64,000 bases of DNA, from NCBI RefSeq assembly GCF_900110915.1, contig NZ_FOFG01000007.1:124001-188000 (forward strand), read 5' to 3'. The stretch comes from Faunimonas pinastri. GTDB taxonomy: Bacteria > Pseudomonadota > Alphaproteobacteria > Rhizobiales > Afifellaceae. Positions 1-8,122 of this stretch are shown here, one piece after another. Under the pieces are notes generated by a model. The model made no database searches. It was not told the DNA's origin and was given only the letters and a program-made list of their open reading frames with translations. How positions within the stretch are numbered: the stretch's first letter is position 1; each line of letters begins with the position of its first letter. A program made the translations under genes and the position numbers.

Positions 1-1031
1 CGGCAGGCTGCTCCCGCCCTTTCATCGTCGCCGATGCCTTCAATGCCTCCCGCCTGAGTGCGCTCGGTCTGGGCGAGCCGCGGCTTTTCGGGGAGGTCAA
101 GCCGGAACCCGATCTGCCGAACCTCCAGAAGGCCGTCGCGGCGGCGGAAGCGGCGGATCCCGATGCGGTGATCGGCTTCGGCGGCGGCAGCGCCATGGAT
201 CTCGCCAAGCTGGTGGCGGTGATGGTCGGGTCCGGCAAGGGGCTGAAGGACATATCCGGGCCGAACCGCGCGCCGGCGCGCCGCGTCCGGCTGGTGCAGG
301 TCCCGACCACCGCCGGCACCGGCAGCGAAGTGGGAACCCGGGCTCTGGTGACCGATCCCGAGACGCATAACAAGATCGCGACCGAAAGCCCGCACATGCT
401 GGCCGATCTCGCCATCGTCGATCCGGAGCTGACGGCCAGCGTGCCCTCATCGGTGACGGCGGCGACCGGAATCGATGCCATGGCGCATTGCGTGGAGGCC
501 TTCACCAGTCGGCGCTCCCATCCGATCATCGACGCCTATGCCCTGCAGGGGATCGAACTGGTGGGCAGGTTCCTGCCCCGCGCGGTGCAGGACGGCAGCG
601 ACATGGAAGCGCGCGCGGGGCTCAGTCTCGCCGCGCTTTACGGCGGCGTCTGCCTGGGGCCAGTCAACACGACGGCGGGACACGCGATTTCCTACCCGCT
701 CGGCTCCCGCCACGAGATCGCCCACGGCATCGCCAACGCCATGATCTTTCCGCATGTGCTGGCGGCGAACGCCTCCGCCGTTCCGCAGAAGACGCGACTC
801 GTCGGCCGCGCACTGGGCTTCGACGCATCGAGCGACAACGCGACCTTCAACGGCGGCTTCGCCTTTTGCGAAGCGCTGGGCCTCGACATGGCGCTGTCCG
901 CGCACGGCGTGCCACAAGACGACCTGCCGGCCATGGCGCGGGAGGCGCATGCGATCCGTCGCCTGCTAGACTTCAATCCTCGCGATCTCAGCGAAGCCGA
1001 CATTCTTGCAATCTACGAGGCCGCTTACTGA
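1..1031 (+). CDS. Iron-containing alcohol dehydrogenase, 5' end outside window
   Basis: The reading frame is open from base 3, so the true start lies upstream; 342 residues are visible and only the N-terminus is missing. The product is a group III (iron-dependent) alcohol dehydrogenase, which oxidises an alcohol with NAD(P). The nucleotide-binding GGGSAMDLAK motif is near base 180. The metal-site motifs GIDAMAHCVEA (near 472), HAISYPLG (near 681) and EIAHGIANA (near 716) are present and in the usual order. The stop overlaps the next start as ATGA, so this gene and the ureidoglycolate lyase gene are translationally coupled. The substrate is not evident; coupling to a purine-catabolic gene suggests a small hydroxy-acid or ureide-derived alcohol, but that is inference. 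Confidence 0.85.
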   Translation, partial: AGCSRPFIVADAFNASRLSALGLGEPRLFGEVKPEPDLPNLQKAVAAAEAADPDAVIGFGGGSAMDLAKLVAVMVGSGKGLKDISGPNRAPARRVRLVQVPTTAGTGSEVGTRALVTDPETHNKIATESPHMLADLAIVDPELTASVPSSVTAATGIDAMAHCVEAFTSRRSHPIIDAYALQGIELVGRFLPRAVQDGSDMEARAGLSLAALYGGVCLGPVNTTAGHAISYPLGSRHEIAHGIANAMIFPHVLAANASAVPQKTRLVGRALGFDASSDNATFNGGFAFCEALGLDMALSAHGVPQDDLPAMAREAHAIRRLLDFNPRDLSEADILAIYEAAY

Positions 1032-1555
1032 TGCCCTGGACACTGCTCCCATCCGCCCTTGGCGATGACGAGGAACTCGCGCCCTTCGCCACTCCGATCC
1101 GGGGGCAGGAAGGCGAGCGAGCCTTCTTCCCCGTGGCTTCCGAAAAGGACGACGCGCCGGGCCGGTCCGTGCTGTCGGTCTTTCGTCACCCGGAAGCGTC
1201 GGTGGATGCGGCAGGCTTTATCCGCATCGGCAAGATGGAGCGGCATCCGCACAGCAGCCAGAGCTTCCTGCCGCTGAAGGTCGGGCGCTGGCTGGTGATC
1301 GCGGCGCCGGCGTTGGCCGACGGTAGTCCCGACGTCGAGCGGGCGGTCGCACGCCTTGCCGGGCCGGGCGAGGGCATCTGCTACCATCGCGATATGTGGC
1401 ACGCGCCCATGACCGTGCTGGACGGGCCCGCCGACATGGCGATGCTGATGTGGAGCACCGGCACGGCCGCCGACACGGTGAAGGTCGACCTGCCGGAGGA
1501 ACTCATCATCGATCTCACCGGCCCCGGACTTGGGAGCTCTCAGGCGCGGCGCTGA
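1031..1555 (+). CDS. allA: Ureidoglycolate lyase
   Basis: A 174-residue cytoplasmic enzyme of the ureidoglycolate lyase family, which splits ureidoglycolate into glyoxylate and urea in allantoin degradation. The family motif ERHPHSSQ is at residues 70-77, and the active-site segment YHRDMWHAPMTVL is at 118-130. Length matches the usual 160-175 residues. The start ATG overlaps the stop of the alcohol dehydrogenase gene by the ATGA pattern. Allantoinase, which acts earlier in the same pathway, is encoded at 23115-24494, so the pathway is present but scattered. The intermediate enzymes (allantoicase or allantoate amidohydrolase) are not in the window. Confidence 0.87.
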   Translation: MPWTLLPSALGDDEELAPFATPIRGQEGERAFFPVASEKDDAPGRSVLSVFRHPEASVDAAGFIRIGKMERHPHSSQSFLPLKVGRWLVIAAPALADGSPDVERAVARLAGPGEGICYHRDMWHAPMTVLDGPADMAMLMWSTGTAADTVKVDLPEELIIDLTGPGLGSSQARR

Positions 1556-1956
1556 GCCTCGCCATTGCCTTCACCCATCTCAGGCCCGGCGATCGGCGGC
1601 CACAATGTCCTCGCAGCCGAGAGGCGTCGTGCGGAGTGCCGCCGAGAGCCGTGAGGCGAAGGCCGCTTCCAGCGCGACTTCGCAACCGGGCGCAGCGCGT
1701 GGTGGCGACCACACCGCGGAGTCGGAGTCCTTGCTAAAGCGGGATAGAGCGCCAACTCGCCTTCCGGAAGCGGGCTATGACGCGCGTGCCGTTCGCCTCT
1801 ACGGCCCGCGCCGCCTCCCATCCCTTTGGGGGGGGCAGAGAGCGCTTCCGTCACCGCCGGGTGGAATGCGGCGCCCACCCTGTCCTCCAGCACACGGATG
1901 TGCCGTCTGGAAGCGGGCTTTAGTCCGGCGCGATGAGATCTGATGGAGGGAGCGGA
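1556..1956. other. Non-coding interval before tarD
   Basis: About 400 bases without a convincing gene. Open frames here are continuations or shadows of neighbours and have no family features. There is an eight-G run near 1825-1833. No terminator with a T-tract and no promoter matching a consensus was found. The interval presumably holds the terminator of the upstream pair and the promoter of the tartrate dehydratase gene. Confidence 0.5.
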
Positions 1957-3117
1957 ATGCGCATTGTGGACATCCGGGAAGTCACGGCCCCGATCGCTTC
2001 GGCCATCGCGAACGCCTATATCGATTTTTCCAAGATGACGCTTTCGCTGGTCGCGGTGGTCACCGACGTGGTGCGGGACGGTCGCCCCGTCGTGGGCTAC
2101 GGCTTCAATTCCAACGGGCGCTACGGCCAGGGCGGCCTGATCCGCGAGCGCTTCGCACCGCGCCTGATGGAAGCCGACCCGAAGACGCTTCTCAACGACC
2201 AGGGCGACAATCTCGACCCGGATCGCATCTGGGCGACCCTGATGAAGAACGAGAAACCGGGCGGTCACGGCGAACGTTCCGTCGCGGTCGGCACCATCGA
2301 CATGGCGGTCTGGGACGCGGTGGCCAAGATCGCCGGCAAGCCGCTGTTCCGGCTCCTGGCCGAGCGTCATGGCCGCGAGGCCGATCCGCGCGTGTTCGTC
2401 TATGCGGCCGGTGGCTATTACCATCCGGGCAAGGGCGTGGAGCAGCTGCGCGCGGAAATGCGCGGCTATCTCGATCGCGGCTACAACGTCGTGAAGATGA
2501 AGATCGGCAACGGCCTCGCCGAGGATCGCCCGCGCATTGAGGGCGTCCTGAAGGAGCTGGACGGCAAGGCGCAACTGGCCGTGGACGCCAATGGCCGGCT
2601 TAACCTCGAGGATGCCATCGCCTACGCCAGGATGCTGCGGGACTATCCCCTGTTCTGGTACGAGGAAGCTGGCGACCCGCTGGATTACGCGCTGCAGGCG
2701 GCACTGGCGGAGTTCTATCCCGGGGCGATGGCGACCGGTGAGAACCTTTTCAGCCATCAGGACGCGCGCAACCTGCTTCGATATGGCGGCATGCGGCCGG
2801 ATCGCGACTGGCTGCAGTTCGACTGCGCCCTTTCCTATGGCCTCTGCGAGTACGAGCGCACCCTGAAGGTGCTCCAGGTGGCGGGGTGGTCGCCCAGCCG
2901 CTGCATTCCGCATGGCGGCCACCAGATGTCGCTCAACATCGCGGCCGGCCTGGGCCTTGGCGGCAACGAGAGCTATCCCGATCTCTTCCAGCCCTATGGC
3001 GGCTTCCCCGATGGCGTTCGGGTGGAGGACGGTCACATCACCATGCCGGAGCTTCCGGGTATCGGTTTCGATGGCAAGTCCGCCCTGATCAAGGTCATGC
3101 GCGCGCTGGCGGAGTGA
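1957..3117 (+). CDS. tarD: D(-)-tartrate dehydratase, enolase superfamily
   Basis: A 386-residue cytoplasmic Mg-dependent enzyme of the mandelate racemase subgroup. The sequence closely resembles, as I remember it, the characterised D-tartrate dehydratase of Bradyrhizobium, which converts D-tartrate to oxaloacetate. Visible catalytic elements are the K-M-K motif (K180, K182), metal ligands D210, E236 and E262, and the C-terminal base in IPHGGHQ (H319), at spacings that fit that enzyme. The start at 1957 is chosen because TGGAGGG lies seven bases upstream; an in-frame ATG at 1933 has no such site. No tartrate transporter or regulator is adjacent; the gene appears monocistronic. A related acid-sugar dehydratase is the main alternative, but the overall match is close. 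Confidence 0.88.
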   Translation: MRIVDIREVTAPIASAIANAYIDFSKMTLSLVAVVTDVVRDGRPVVGYGFNSNGRYGQGGLIRERFAPRLMEADPKTLLNDQGDNLDPDRIWATLMKNEKPGGHGERSVAVGTIDMAVWDAVAKIAGKPLFRLLAERHGREADPRVFVYAAGGYYHPGKGVEQLRAEMRGYLDRGYNVVKMKIGNGLAEDRPRIEGVLKELDGKAQLAVDANGRLNLEDAIAYARMLRDYPLFWYEEAGDPLDYALQAALAEFYPGAMATGENLFSHQDARNLLRYGGMRPDRDWLQFDCALSYGLCEYERTLKVLQVAGWSPSRCIPHGGHQMSLNIAAGLGLGGNESYPDLFQPYGGFPDGVRVEDGHITMPELPGIGFDGKSALIKVMRALAE

Positions 3118-3501
3118 GGAACACCGGCAGCACACAGGGCCGGGAAAGGCTGCCCGGTGGGGAGTGCATGTCCCGCCGGGGCGGGCTTGACGGCTGGTGT
3201 CGGTCCGCTGACCGCAGGTGCTCGCGGCGTTCGTCCCCGGCGCGCTGATCGCATGTATTTTCCCACACCGGGGCGGCGCTTCGGCCGCTGGGCAACGGCT
3301 GCGTCCGGCTGACCTGCACGGCCGCTCATCGGGGCTTCACCGGCGCGGCGCGCGCCATCACCGACCATCATCTGCAACGGGCGATAAGCGCCTGCGGACC
3401 ACCCTTCCCGAGGAACGGGAGCTCTCCGAGTCCGTTGATTCCGTAATCATGCGGTCGCTGCCGCAATGGATCTTGCAATCCGGAAAAGAGGAGAAAGCCC
3501 C
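3118..3501. other. Intergenic region upstream of the DUF892 gene
   Basis: A 384-base interval with no credible gene. Its last 90 bases carry the EcfG-type promoter listed separately; the rest shows no recognised element apart from GC-rich inverted segments. Confidence 0.5.
3412..3436 (+). promoter_or_regulatory. EcfG-type general stress response promoter
   Basis: GGAAC (3412-3416), 16 bases, then CGTT (3433-3436). This is an exact fit to the GGAAC-N16/17-CGTT consensus recognised by the alphaproteobacterial extracytoplasmic sigma factor EcfG. It lies 65 bases before a DUF892 gene, a family often found in general-stress regulons. Confidence 0.72.
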
Positions 3502-4017
3502 ATGGGCCTGTTCACCAAGGACATAAAGACGCTGAACGATCTCTTCGTTCATGGTCTCCAGACGGTCTACTATGCCGAGCGGCAGATCACCGAGACCCTG
3601 CCGAAGATGATCGAGCTGGCCACCAGCCCGGATCTGCGAAACGGGTTCGAGAAGCACCTCAGGGAAACCGAGGGGCATCGCCGCCGACTGGAGCAGGTCT
3701 TCCAGATGCATGGGGTGGAGGCCGAGGAGGCGACTTGCCCGGCCATCGACGGCATCATCAAGGCTGCCAATTCCACCGCCGGCAATATCGACGACAAGCA
3801 GGTGCTGGATGCGGCCCTGGCCTTCGGCGCGCAGATGGTCGAGCATTATGAGATCGCGCAATACGGCACACTAGTCGCCTGGGTGCGCGAACTGGGCCGG
3901 GACGACTGCGCTTCCGTGCTGAGCGAGACGCTGGCGGAGGAAAAGGCCACGGACGAGAAGCTTACGCAGCTTGCAGAAGCGCGGATCAACGCGGCCGCGG
4001 AGCGGAAATCCGCCTGA
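3502..4017 (+). CDS. DUF892 (YciE/YciF-like) ferritin-like protein
   Basis: A 171-residue all-helical cytoplasmic protein of the DUF892 family, a ferritin-like four-helix bundle linked to stress responses. The conserved opening (LFVHGLQTVYYAERQI, about residues 14-29) and repeated E-x-H pairs in the helices (ETEGHRRRLEQ near 58; MVEHYEIAQY near 114; LAEEKATDEKL near 149) are characteristic and would form the di-metal site. The start follows an AGAGGAGAA ribosome site; an upstream in-frame ATG at 3466 lacks one. The gene is preceded by an EcfG-type promoter, so induction in stationary phase, desiccation or osmotic stress is expected. The biochemical function of the family is not established. 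Confidence 0.85.
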   Translation: MGLFTKDIKTLNDLFVHGLQTVYYAERQITETLPKMIELATSPDLRNGFEKHLRETEGHRRRLEQVFQMHGVEAEEATCPAIDGIIKAANSTAGNIDDKQVLDAALAFGAQMVEHYEIAQYGTLVAWVRELGRDDCASVLSETLAEEKATDEKLTQLAEARINAAAERKSA

Positions 4018-4100
4018 ACTCTCCATTGTCGCCGGGCTGTGCCTTCAGCAGTCCGGCGGTTTCCGGCGAACTCGGTCCTGGCGGCACCATGCGGTGCTGA

Positions 4101-4499
4101 TCAGGGACAAACGGCCTCGAAAGCCGCCTTAAGTTCGTCGGTTTGGAAGGGTTTGTTGAGCGTCAGCGTGCCCTCGAAGGCCGGGTTCAGGCCCTTGGAG
4201 CCGTAGCCCGTGGCGAAGAAGAAGGGCAGGTTCCGGCTCTTCAGCACTTCGGCGATCGGGAAGGATTCCTTGCCGTCGAGATTGACATCGAGGATCGCGA
4301 CATCGGCATCGACGACGCGCGCGGCGGCGAGACCCTGCTCCAGCCGCATGGCCATGCCGACCACGACATAGCCGAGGTCGATCAGCATCTCCTCGATCAG
4401 CATGGCGACGAGCATGTCGTCCTCGACGACGAGAACCCGCTTGGGTTGACTAGGCGTGTTGATGATTTTGTCCTCTGTCTTCGCTGGGGAGCGGCGCAT
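4101..4499 (-). CDS. Single-domain response regulator
   Basis: 132 residues, almost entirely a CheY-like receiver domain without an output domain. The acidic pocket is E26-D27-D28, the phosphorylation site D71 (AILDVNL), the switch T97 (FATGYG) and the lysine K116 (NKPF). It overlaps the end of the upstream kinase gene by 50 bases, so the two are co-transcribed and probably translationally coupled; the kinase is its likely phosphodonor. Receivers of this type paired with HWE kinases often act as phosphate sinks or relays in alphaproteobacterial stress signalling; that role is inferred here. The exact start is uncertain because of the long overlap; no later ATG precedes the receiver fold. Confidence 0.85.
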   Translation of the reverse strand: MRRSPAKTEDKIINTPSQPKRVLVVEDDMLVAMLIEEMLIDLGYVVVGMAMRLEQGLAAARVVDADVAILDVNLDGKESFPIAEVLKSRNLPFFFATGYGSKGLNPAFEGTLTLNKPFQTDELKAAFEAVCP

Positions 4500-6645
4500 C
4501 GACGGTGCAGGCCAGCCCCTCCGGGTGGTATTCTATGGTGACGGTGCCCCCGAGTTCGGCCGCCAGCCCCCGTTCGATCAGGCGGGAGCCGAAGCCGCGG
4601 CGCGTCGGCGGCAGGACGGTGGGGCCGCCGCTTTCACGCCATGTGAGATGCAGATGCCTCGCCTGCTCGGTGACCGCAACGGACCATGCGATCTCGATCC
4701 GGCCGAAATCGTTTGAGAGCGCGCCGTATTTCACTGCGTTGGTGGCCAGTTCATGGAACGCCATGGAAAGCGACAGGGCAGTCTTCGGCGTCAGCCGGAC
4801 CGACGGACCCGAGATTCGGAACCGCTCCTCGTCGCCGCCGATATGGGATTCCATCGTCCGGGATACAACCTCCCGGAGATCCGTCCCCTCCCAGTTCTCG
4901 CTGGTCAGGAGATCGTGCGCCTTGGCGAGGCTGATCAGGCGGGCGGTGAAGCTGTCGCGCGCCTCCGCTAGGGAATCGGTGCTGCGCAGCGTCTGCGCCG
5001 CGACGGCCTGCACCATGGCGAGCGAGTTCTTGACCCGGTGGTTGAGCTCGTTGACCAGCAGGCGGAGATGCTCCTCGGAGCGCTTTTTCTCCGTGATGTC
5101 GAGCACGGTGCCGATCACCCGGCCTATCTCAGACCCGGTCTCCCCATCGACGAAGGCGCGGGCGCGCGCCACCACCCAGCGCTGGGGACCGCCCTCGCGG
5201 TCGAGGATCCGGAATTCGATGTTCAAGTCCTCACGGAGTTCCGGGTTCAGCATCCGCGCGAAGGCGGCGCGGGTCGCCGGCACGTCTTCCGGATGCAGCG
5301 TCTCATAGACGGTTTCGGCCGTGATGCGGCTGTCGGCAGGCGTTCCCAGAATCAGGCGGGTCCGGTCGGACCAGACGATCTCGCCGGTGGAGAGGTCGAT
5401 CTCCCACATGCCGAGTTCCGTCGCCTCGATGGCGAGCGACAGGTTGGTCGCGACCTCCGACAGGCGAGCTTCCGCCCGCTTCCGGTCGGTGATGTCGCGG
5501 AAATAGACGGAGAGGCCGGTGGCGGAGGGAAAGATGCTGAGATCGATCCAGCTGCCGCTGAGCATGGAACGGGCCTCGCATCGGACGACCTTGCGATTCC
5601 GCGCCGCCTCGAGATGCGCCTGATAGGGCAGGCTGCCCACGGCCTGCGGGAATTCGTCCCAGTAGACCTTGCCCAGAAGGTCCTCGCGCCGCCGACCCAA
5701 AAGCTTTTCGGCGCGGGCATTGATGTAGGTGAAGCGCCAGTCGGTACCGACGGCATAGAAAGCATCGCTGATGCTTTCCAGAACCGTGCGGTTGAAGCTC
5801 TCGCTTTGCGCCAGAGCCTGTTCCGTGATCTTCCGGTCGGTGATGTCGATGGCCGCCCCGGGAAACTGGACGGGATTTCCGGCCGGATCGTACTGGCAGC
5901 GTCCGCGCGCCAACAGCCAGCGCTCCGCCCGGCCGGGAGCGCAGAGCCGATACTCCGCGGAAAGCTCGGTCCGGTCCTCGATGGCCCTGCGGATCGCTTC
6001 GCTCACCCCCGGCCGGTCCTCGGGGTGGATGCTCGCCATGAAGTCGTCGATCGGCACGCCTTCCTTCGCCTGCCGGGGATCGACGGAGAAGGAGAGCGCG
6101 AAGCGCTCGTCGGTGATCACGCGGTTGGCCCGGATATCCCAGTTCCAGAGACCGATCACTTCGACCGCATCGAGGGCAAGCTTCAGCTTCTCCTCGCTGC
6201 GACGGAGCGCGTCCTGGGCGCGGACGTTTTCCTGGCGGAGCATCTCCTGCTCCGTCCGGTCCCGAAGGATCTTGAGATAGCCTTCGAACGCCTGCGTTTC
6301 CGGGTCGATTAGGGGCATCATCTCCCCATTCGCCCAGAAAACGCTGCCGTCCTTGCGCTGGTGCCAGCGTTCGTCGGAGGCGCGGCCCCGGGTGCGCGCC
6401 TGCTCCATCTCGGTGGCGGGAACGCCCCTGGTGCGCTCCTCCGGCGTGAAGATCACTTCCGCGCTCTGGCCGAGGATCTCCTCCGGCTCCCAACCGAGGA
6501 GCCGCGTCGCTCCGCGATTCCAGCTGGTGATCCGCCCCTCGATGTCCAGCGTCAGGACGGCATAGTCGACCGCGCTTTGCAGGATCGCTTCCAGATGCCG
6601 TTCATGGGCGCGGCTGGACAGGTTCGAAAGCTTGTTTTCCGGCAT
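4450..6645 (-). CDS. PAS-domain HWE-family sensor histidine kinase
   Basis: A 731-residue soluble kinase with no membrane segment. Four PAS/PAC units are seen at about residues 15-130, 150-272, 282-390 and 395-520, each closing with a PAC-type D-I-T-D/E signature (the first as L-R-D-R-T). The kinase core is of the HWE class: phospho-histidine H536 in ELNHRVKN, N-box histidine H631 in AFHELATNAVKYG and the WRE triad at 669-671. The third PAS contains no obvious flavin-cysteine motif, so a LOV photoreceptor is unlikely. It ends inside the start region of the single-domain response regulator gene. Multiple cytosolic PAS units suggest integration of redox, energy or ligand cues; the signal is unknown. 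HWE kinases commonly feed the PhyR-EcfG stress pathway. Confidence 0.9.
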   Translation of the reverse strand: MPENKLSNLSSRAHERHLEAILQSAVDYAVLTLDIEGRITSWNRGATRLLGWEPEEILGQSAEVIFTPEERTRGVPATEMEQARTRGRASDERWHQRKDGSVFWANGEMMPLIDPETQAFEGYLKILRDRTEQEMLRQENVRAQDALRRSEEKLKLALDAVEVIGLWNWDIRANRVITDERFALSFSVDPRQAKEGVPIDDFMASIHPEDRPGVSEAIRRAIEDRTELSAEYRLCAPGRAERWLLARGRCQYDPAGNPVQFPGAAIDITDRKITEQALAQSESFNRTVLESISDAFYAVGTDWRFTYINARAEKLLGRRREDLLGKVYWDEFPQAVGSLPYQAHLEAARNRKVVRCEARSMLSGSWIDLSIFPSATGLSVYFRDITDRKRAEARLSEVATNLSLAIEATELGMWEIDLSTGEIVWSDRTRLILGTPADSRITAETVYETLHPEDVPATRAAFARMLNPELREDLNIEFRILDREGGPQRWVVARARAFVDGETGSEIGRVIGTVLDITEKKRSEEHLRLLVNELNHRVKNSLAMVQAVAAQTLRSTDSLAEARDSFTARLISLAKAHDLLTSENWEGTDLREVVSRTMESHIGGDEERFRISGPSVRLTPKTALSLSMAFHELATNAVKYGALSNDFGRIEIAWSVAVTEQARHLHLTWRESGGPTVLPPTRRGFGSRLIERGLAAELGGTVTIEYHPEGLACTVDAPLPSEDRGQNHQHA

Positions 6646-6682
6646 TCTGGGGTACGTCTTGGATCATCCAGGGTAGCGGGAC

Positions 6683-6710
6683 CTAGCCAGAGGGGGGCTC
6701 CGGCTGTCAA
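6683..6710 (-). promoter_or_regulatory. Candidate promoter of the HWE kinase gene
   Basis: On the minus strand TTGACA (complement of 6705-6710) is a perfect housekeeping -35 hexamer, followed after 17 bases by GCTAGG, a poor -10. A second, stress-type near match (GGAAC-N16-GGTT, complement of 6735-6759) lies further upstream with one mismatch in the -10. Either could serve; neither is certain. Confidence 0.3.
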
Positions 6711-6826
6711 CAAACGCGCGCCACGGCGTCCATTAACCGCAGAGCCTCGCCCGGGTTCCGCGCAAAGAGGCAATCGCTGCGCGGCGGCAGGATGATGCGG
6801 CCGGGCCGGCGGGGCTCCGCCGGTTC

Positions 6827-7921
6827 CTAGTCGACGCGGACGCGAATGCGGTGCCACGCGGCGCTGAGATAGCCCTTGAAGTTCCAGACATCGTCGGGAC
6901 GGGAAGGCTGCGTCTGCCCGGCGGCATCCCAGGCGCGGACGACCAGTTCGTGTTCGCCCTTCCAGAGATCCACGGCGATGTGCCAGAAGGTCCAGCTCCA
7001 GGGCTGGTCGCCCTTCTCTTCAAGCGTCGCCTGCTGCCAGTCGCGTCCGCCATTGACGGAGACGTCGACGCGGACGATCGGTCGCCCGGTGGCGATCGCG
7101 TAGCCGCGCACGGTGGTGCTGCCGGCCGGCAGCGTGGTTTCCGGCCCGGGTTCGCAGATCGCGGAGTTGAGCGGCATCTCGTAGATGGCGGTGCCGCGCG
7201 CCGGGTCCTGCGTCTCCGGGCTCATGTCCGGCGGAAAGAGCAGGTAGTCGTGCCGCTGCTGGAAGGCGTTGGACGGTTTCGGCTGCACCCGGATCGCCGA
7301 GACCCACTTCACGCTGCGCACCCCGGCATAACCGGGTACGACGATGCGAAGCGGCGCGCCATGCTCGCGGCGAAGCGACGAGCCGTTCATCCCCCAGGCG
7401 AGGATCACCTCGCCGGACATCGCCTTCTCCAGCGGGATGGAGGCCCCGTAGGGCGCGTCCTTCGCTCCCTCGTTCCGGGCGATATCGAGCGCTTCGAAGG
7501 CGACATGCAGGCCCGGCCGTTCCCGCACGTCGGCTTCGCGCAGGACGTCGGCCAAAGACGCGCCGATCCATTCGGCGTTGCCGATCGCGCCCGGCGCCCA
7601 GGGATCGCCCGTGGTGGCGCGGACTTCCTGCAGGTCGGCGCGGCGATTGCCCGCGCATTGCATCACCGCCGTGACCGTCCGCGTCTCGAACCGGCCCTGC
7701 AGGTCGCGCAGCGTCCATGTGCGCTCGCGGGCTACATCGCCCTTCACCGTCACCCGATGCTTTTCCGCGTCCGGCTCGGGCATGTTCCCATGCGTGCGGA
7801 TGTAGAAGTCGGCGGTGTCCGTCAGGAAACGGCTGCGCAGGCGAGCCAGCGGCGGCTCGGCGTTCAGCGGATCCCGGCTGTGGACGATCAGGTCGGGCTT
7901 GTCCTGGAAAAGGCCGAGCAT
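6827..7921 (-). CDS. Sulfite oxidase-family molybdopterin enzyme
   Basis: 364 residues with an oxidoreductase molybdopterin domain (about 30-225) and a Mo-co dimerisation domain (about 240-360). The molybdenum-ligating cysteine is C89 in VMQCAGNRR, and RTHG at 42-45 matches the sulfite oxidase pterin-binding segment. There is no haem domain, no twin-arginine or Sec signal and no C-terminal anchor, so a cytoplasmic location is predicted, unlike SorA/SorT. Sulfite is the presumed substrate, but cytoplasmic members may act on other sulfur or nitrogen oxides. The neighbouring sulfatase operon releases sulfate rather than sulfite, so a direct link is not established. It is divergent from the flavin oxidoreductase at 8123. 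Confidence 0.82.
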   Translation of the reverse strand: MLGLFQDKPDLIVHSRDPLNAEPPLARLRSRFLTDTADFYIRTHGNMPEPDAEKHRVTVKGDVARERTWTLRDLQGRFETRTVTAVMQCAGNRRADLQEVRATTGDPWAPGAIGNAEWIGASLADVLREADVRERPGLHVAFEALDIARNEGAKDAPYGASIPLEKAMSGEVILAWGMNGSSLRREHGAPLRIVVPGYAGVRSVKWVSAIRVQPKPSNAFQQRHDYLLFPPDMSPETQDPARGTAIYEMPLNSAICEPGPETTLPAGSTTVRGYAIATGRPIVRVDVSVNGGRDWQQATLEEKGDQPWSWTFWHIAVDLWKGEHELVVRAWDAAGQTQPSRPDDVWNFKGYLSAAWHRIRVRVD

Positions 7922-8122
7922 GGGGAGTTCTCCGGTTTCGGCTTAAACCCGGTGGGCCGAGCGACGTTGCATCGGGCGGGAAGGCGAGTGCCGATCCCCT
8001 TGCCCGCGGGCGCAAGGGCACGATCCGTTGCCGGACTGTCCGGGATCGCTGCCCTTTCGGTCCGCATGGTCCGGGTTTATCTGCTCCCCGTCGGCCCGTG
8101 AGCCGATGGTGGACAGGACGGC

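Noticed and set aside
1540..3135. Long open frame on the minus strand opposite tarD
   Set aside because: It is the antisense of a clearly recognisable dehydratase gene, has no motifs and arises from GC-rich codon use.
5038..6312. 424-codon plus-strand frame opposite the HWE kinase
   Set aside because: It mirrors the PAS-domain codons and lacks any recognisable motif.
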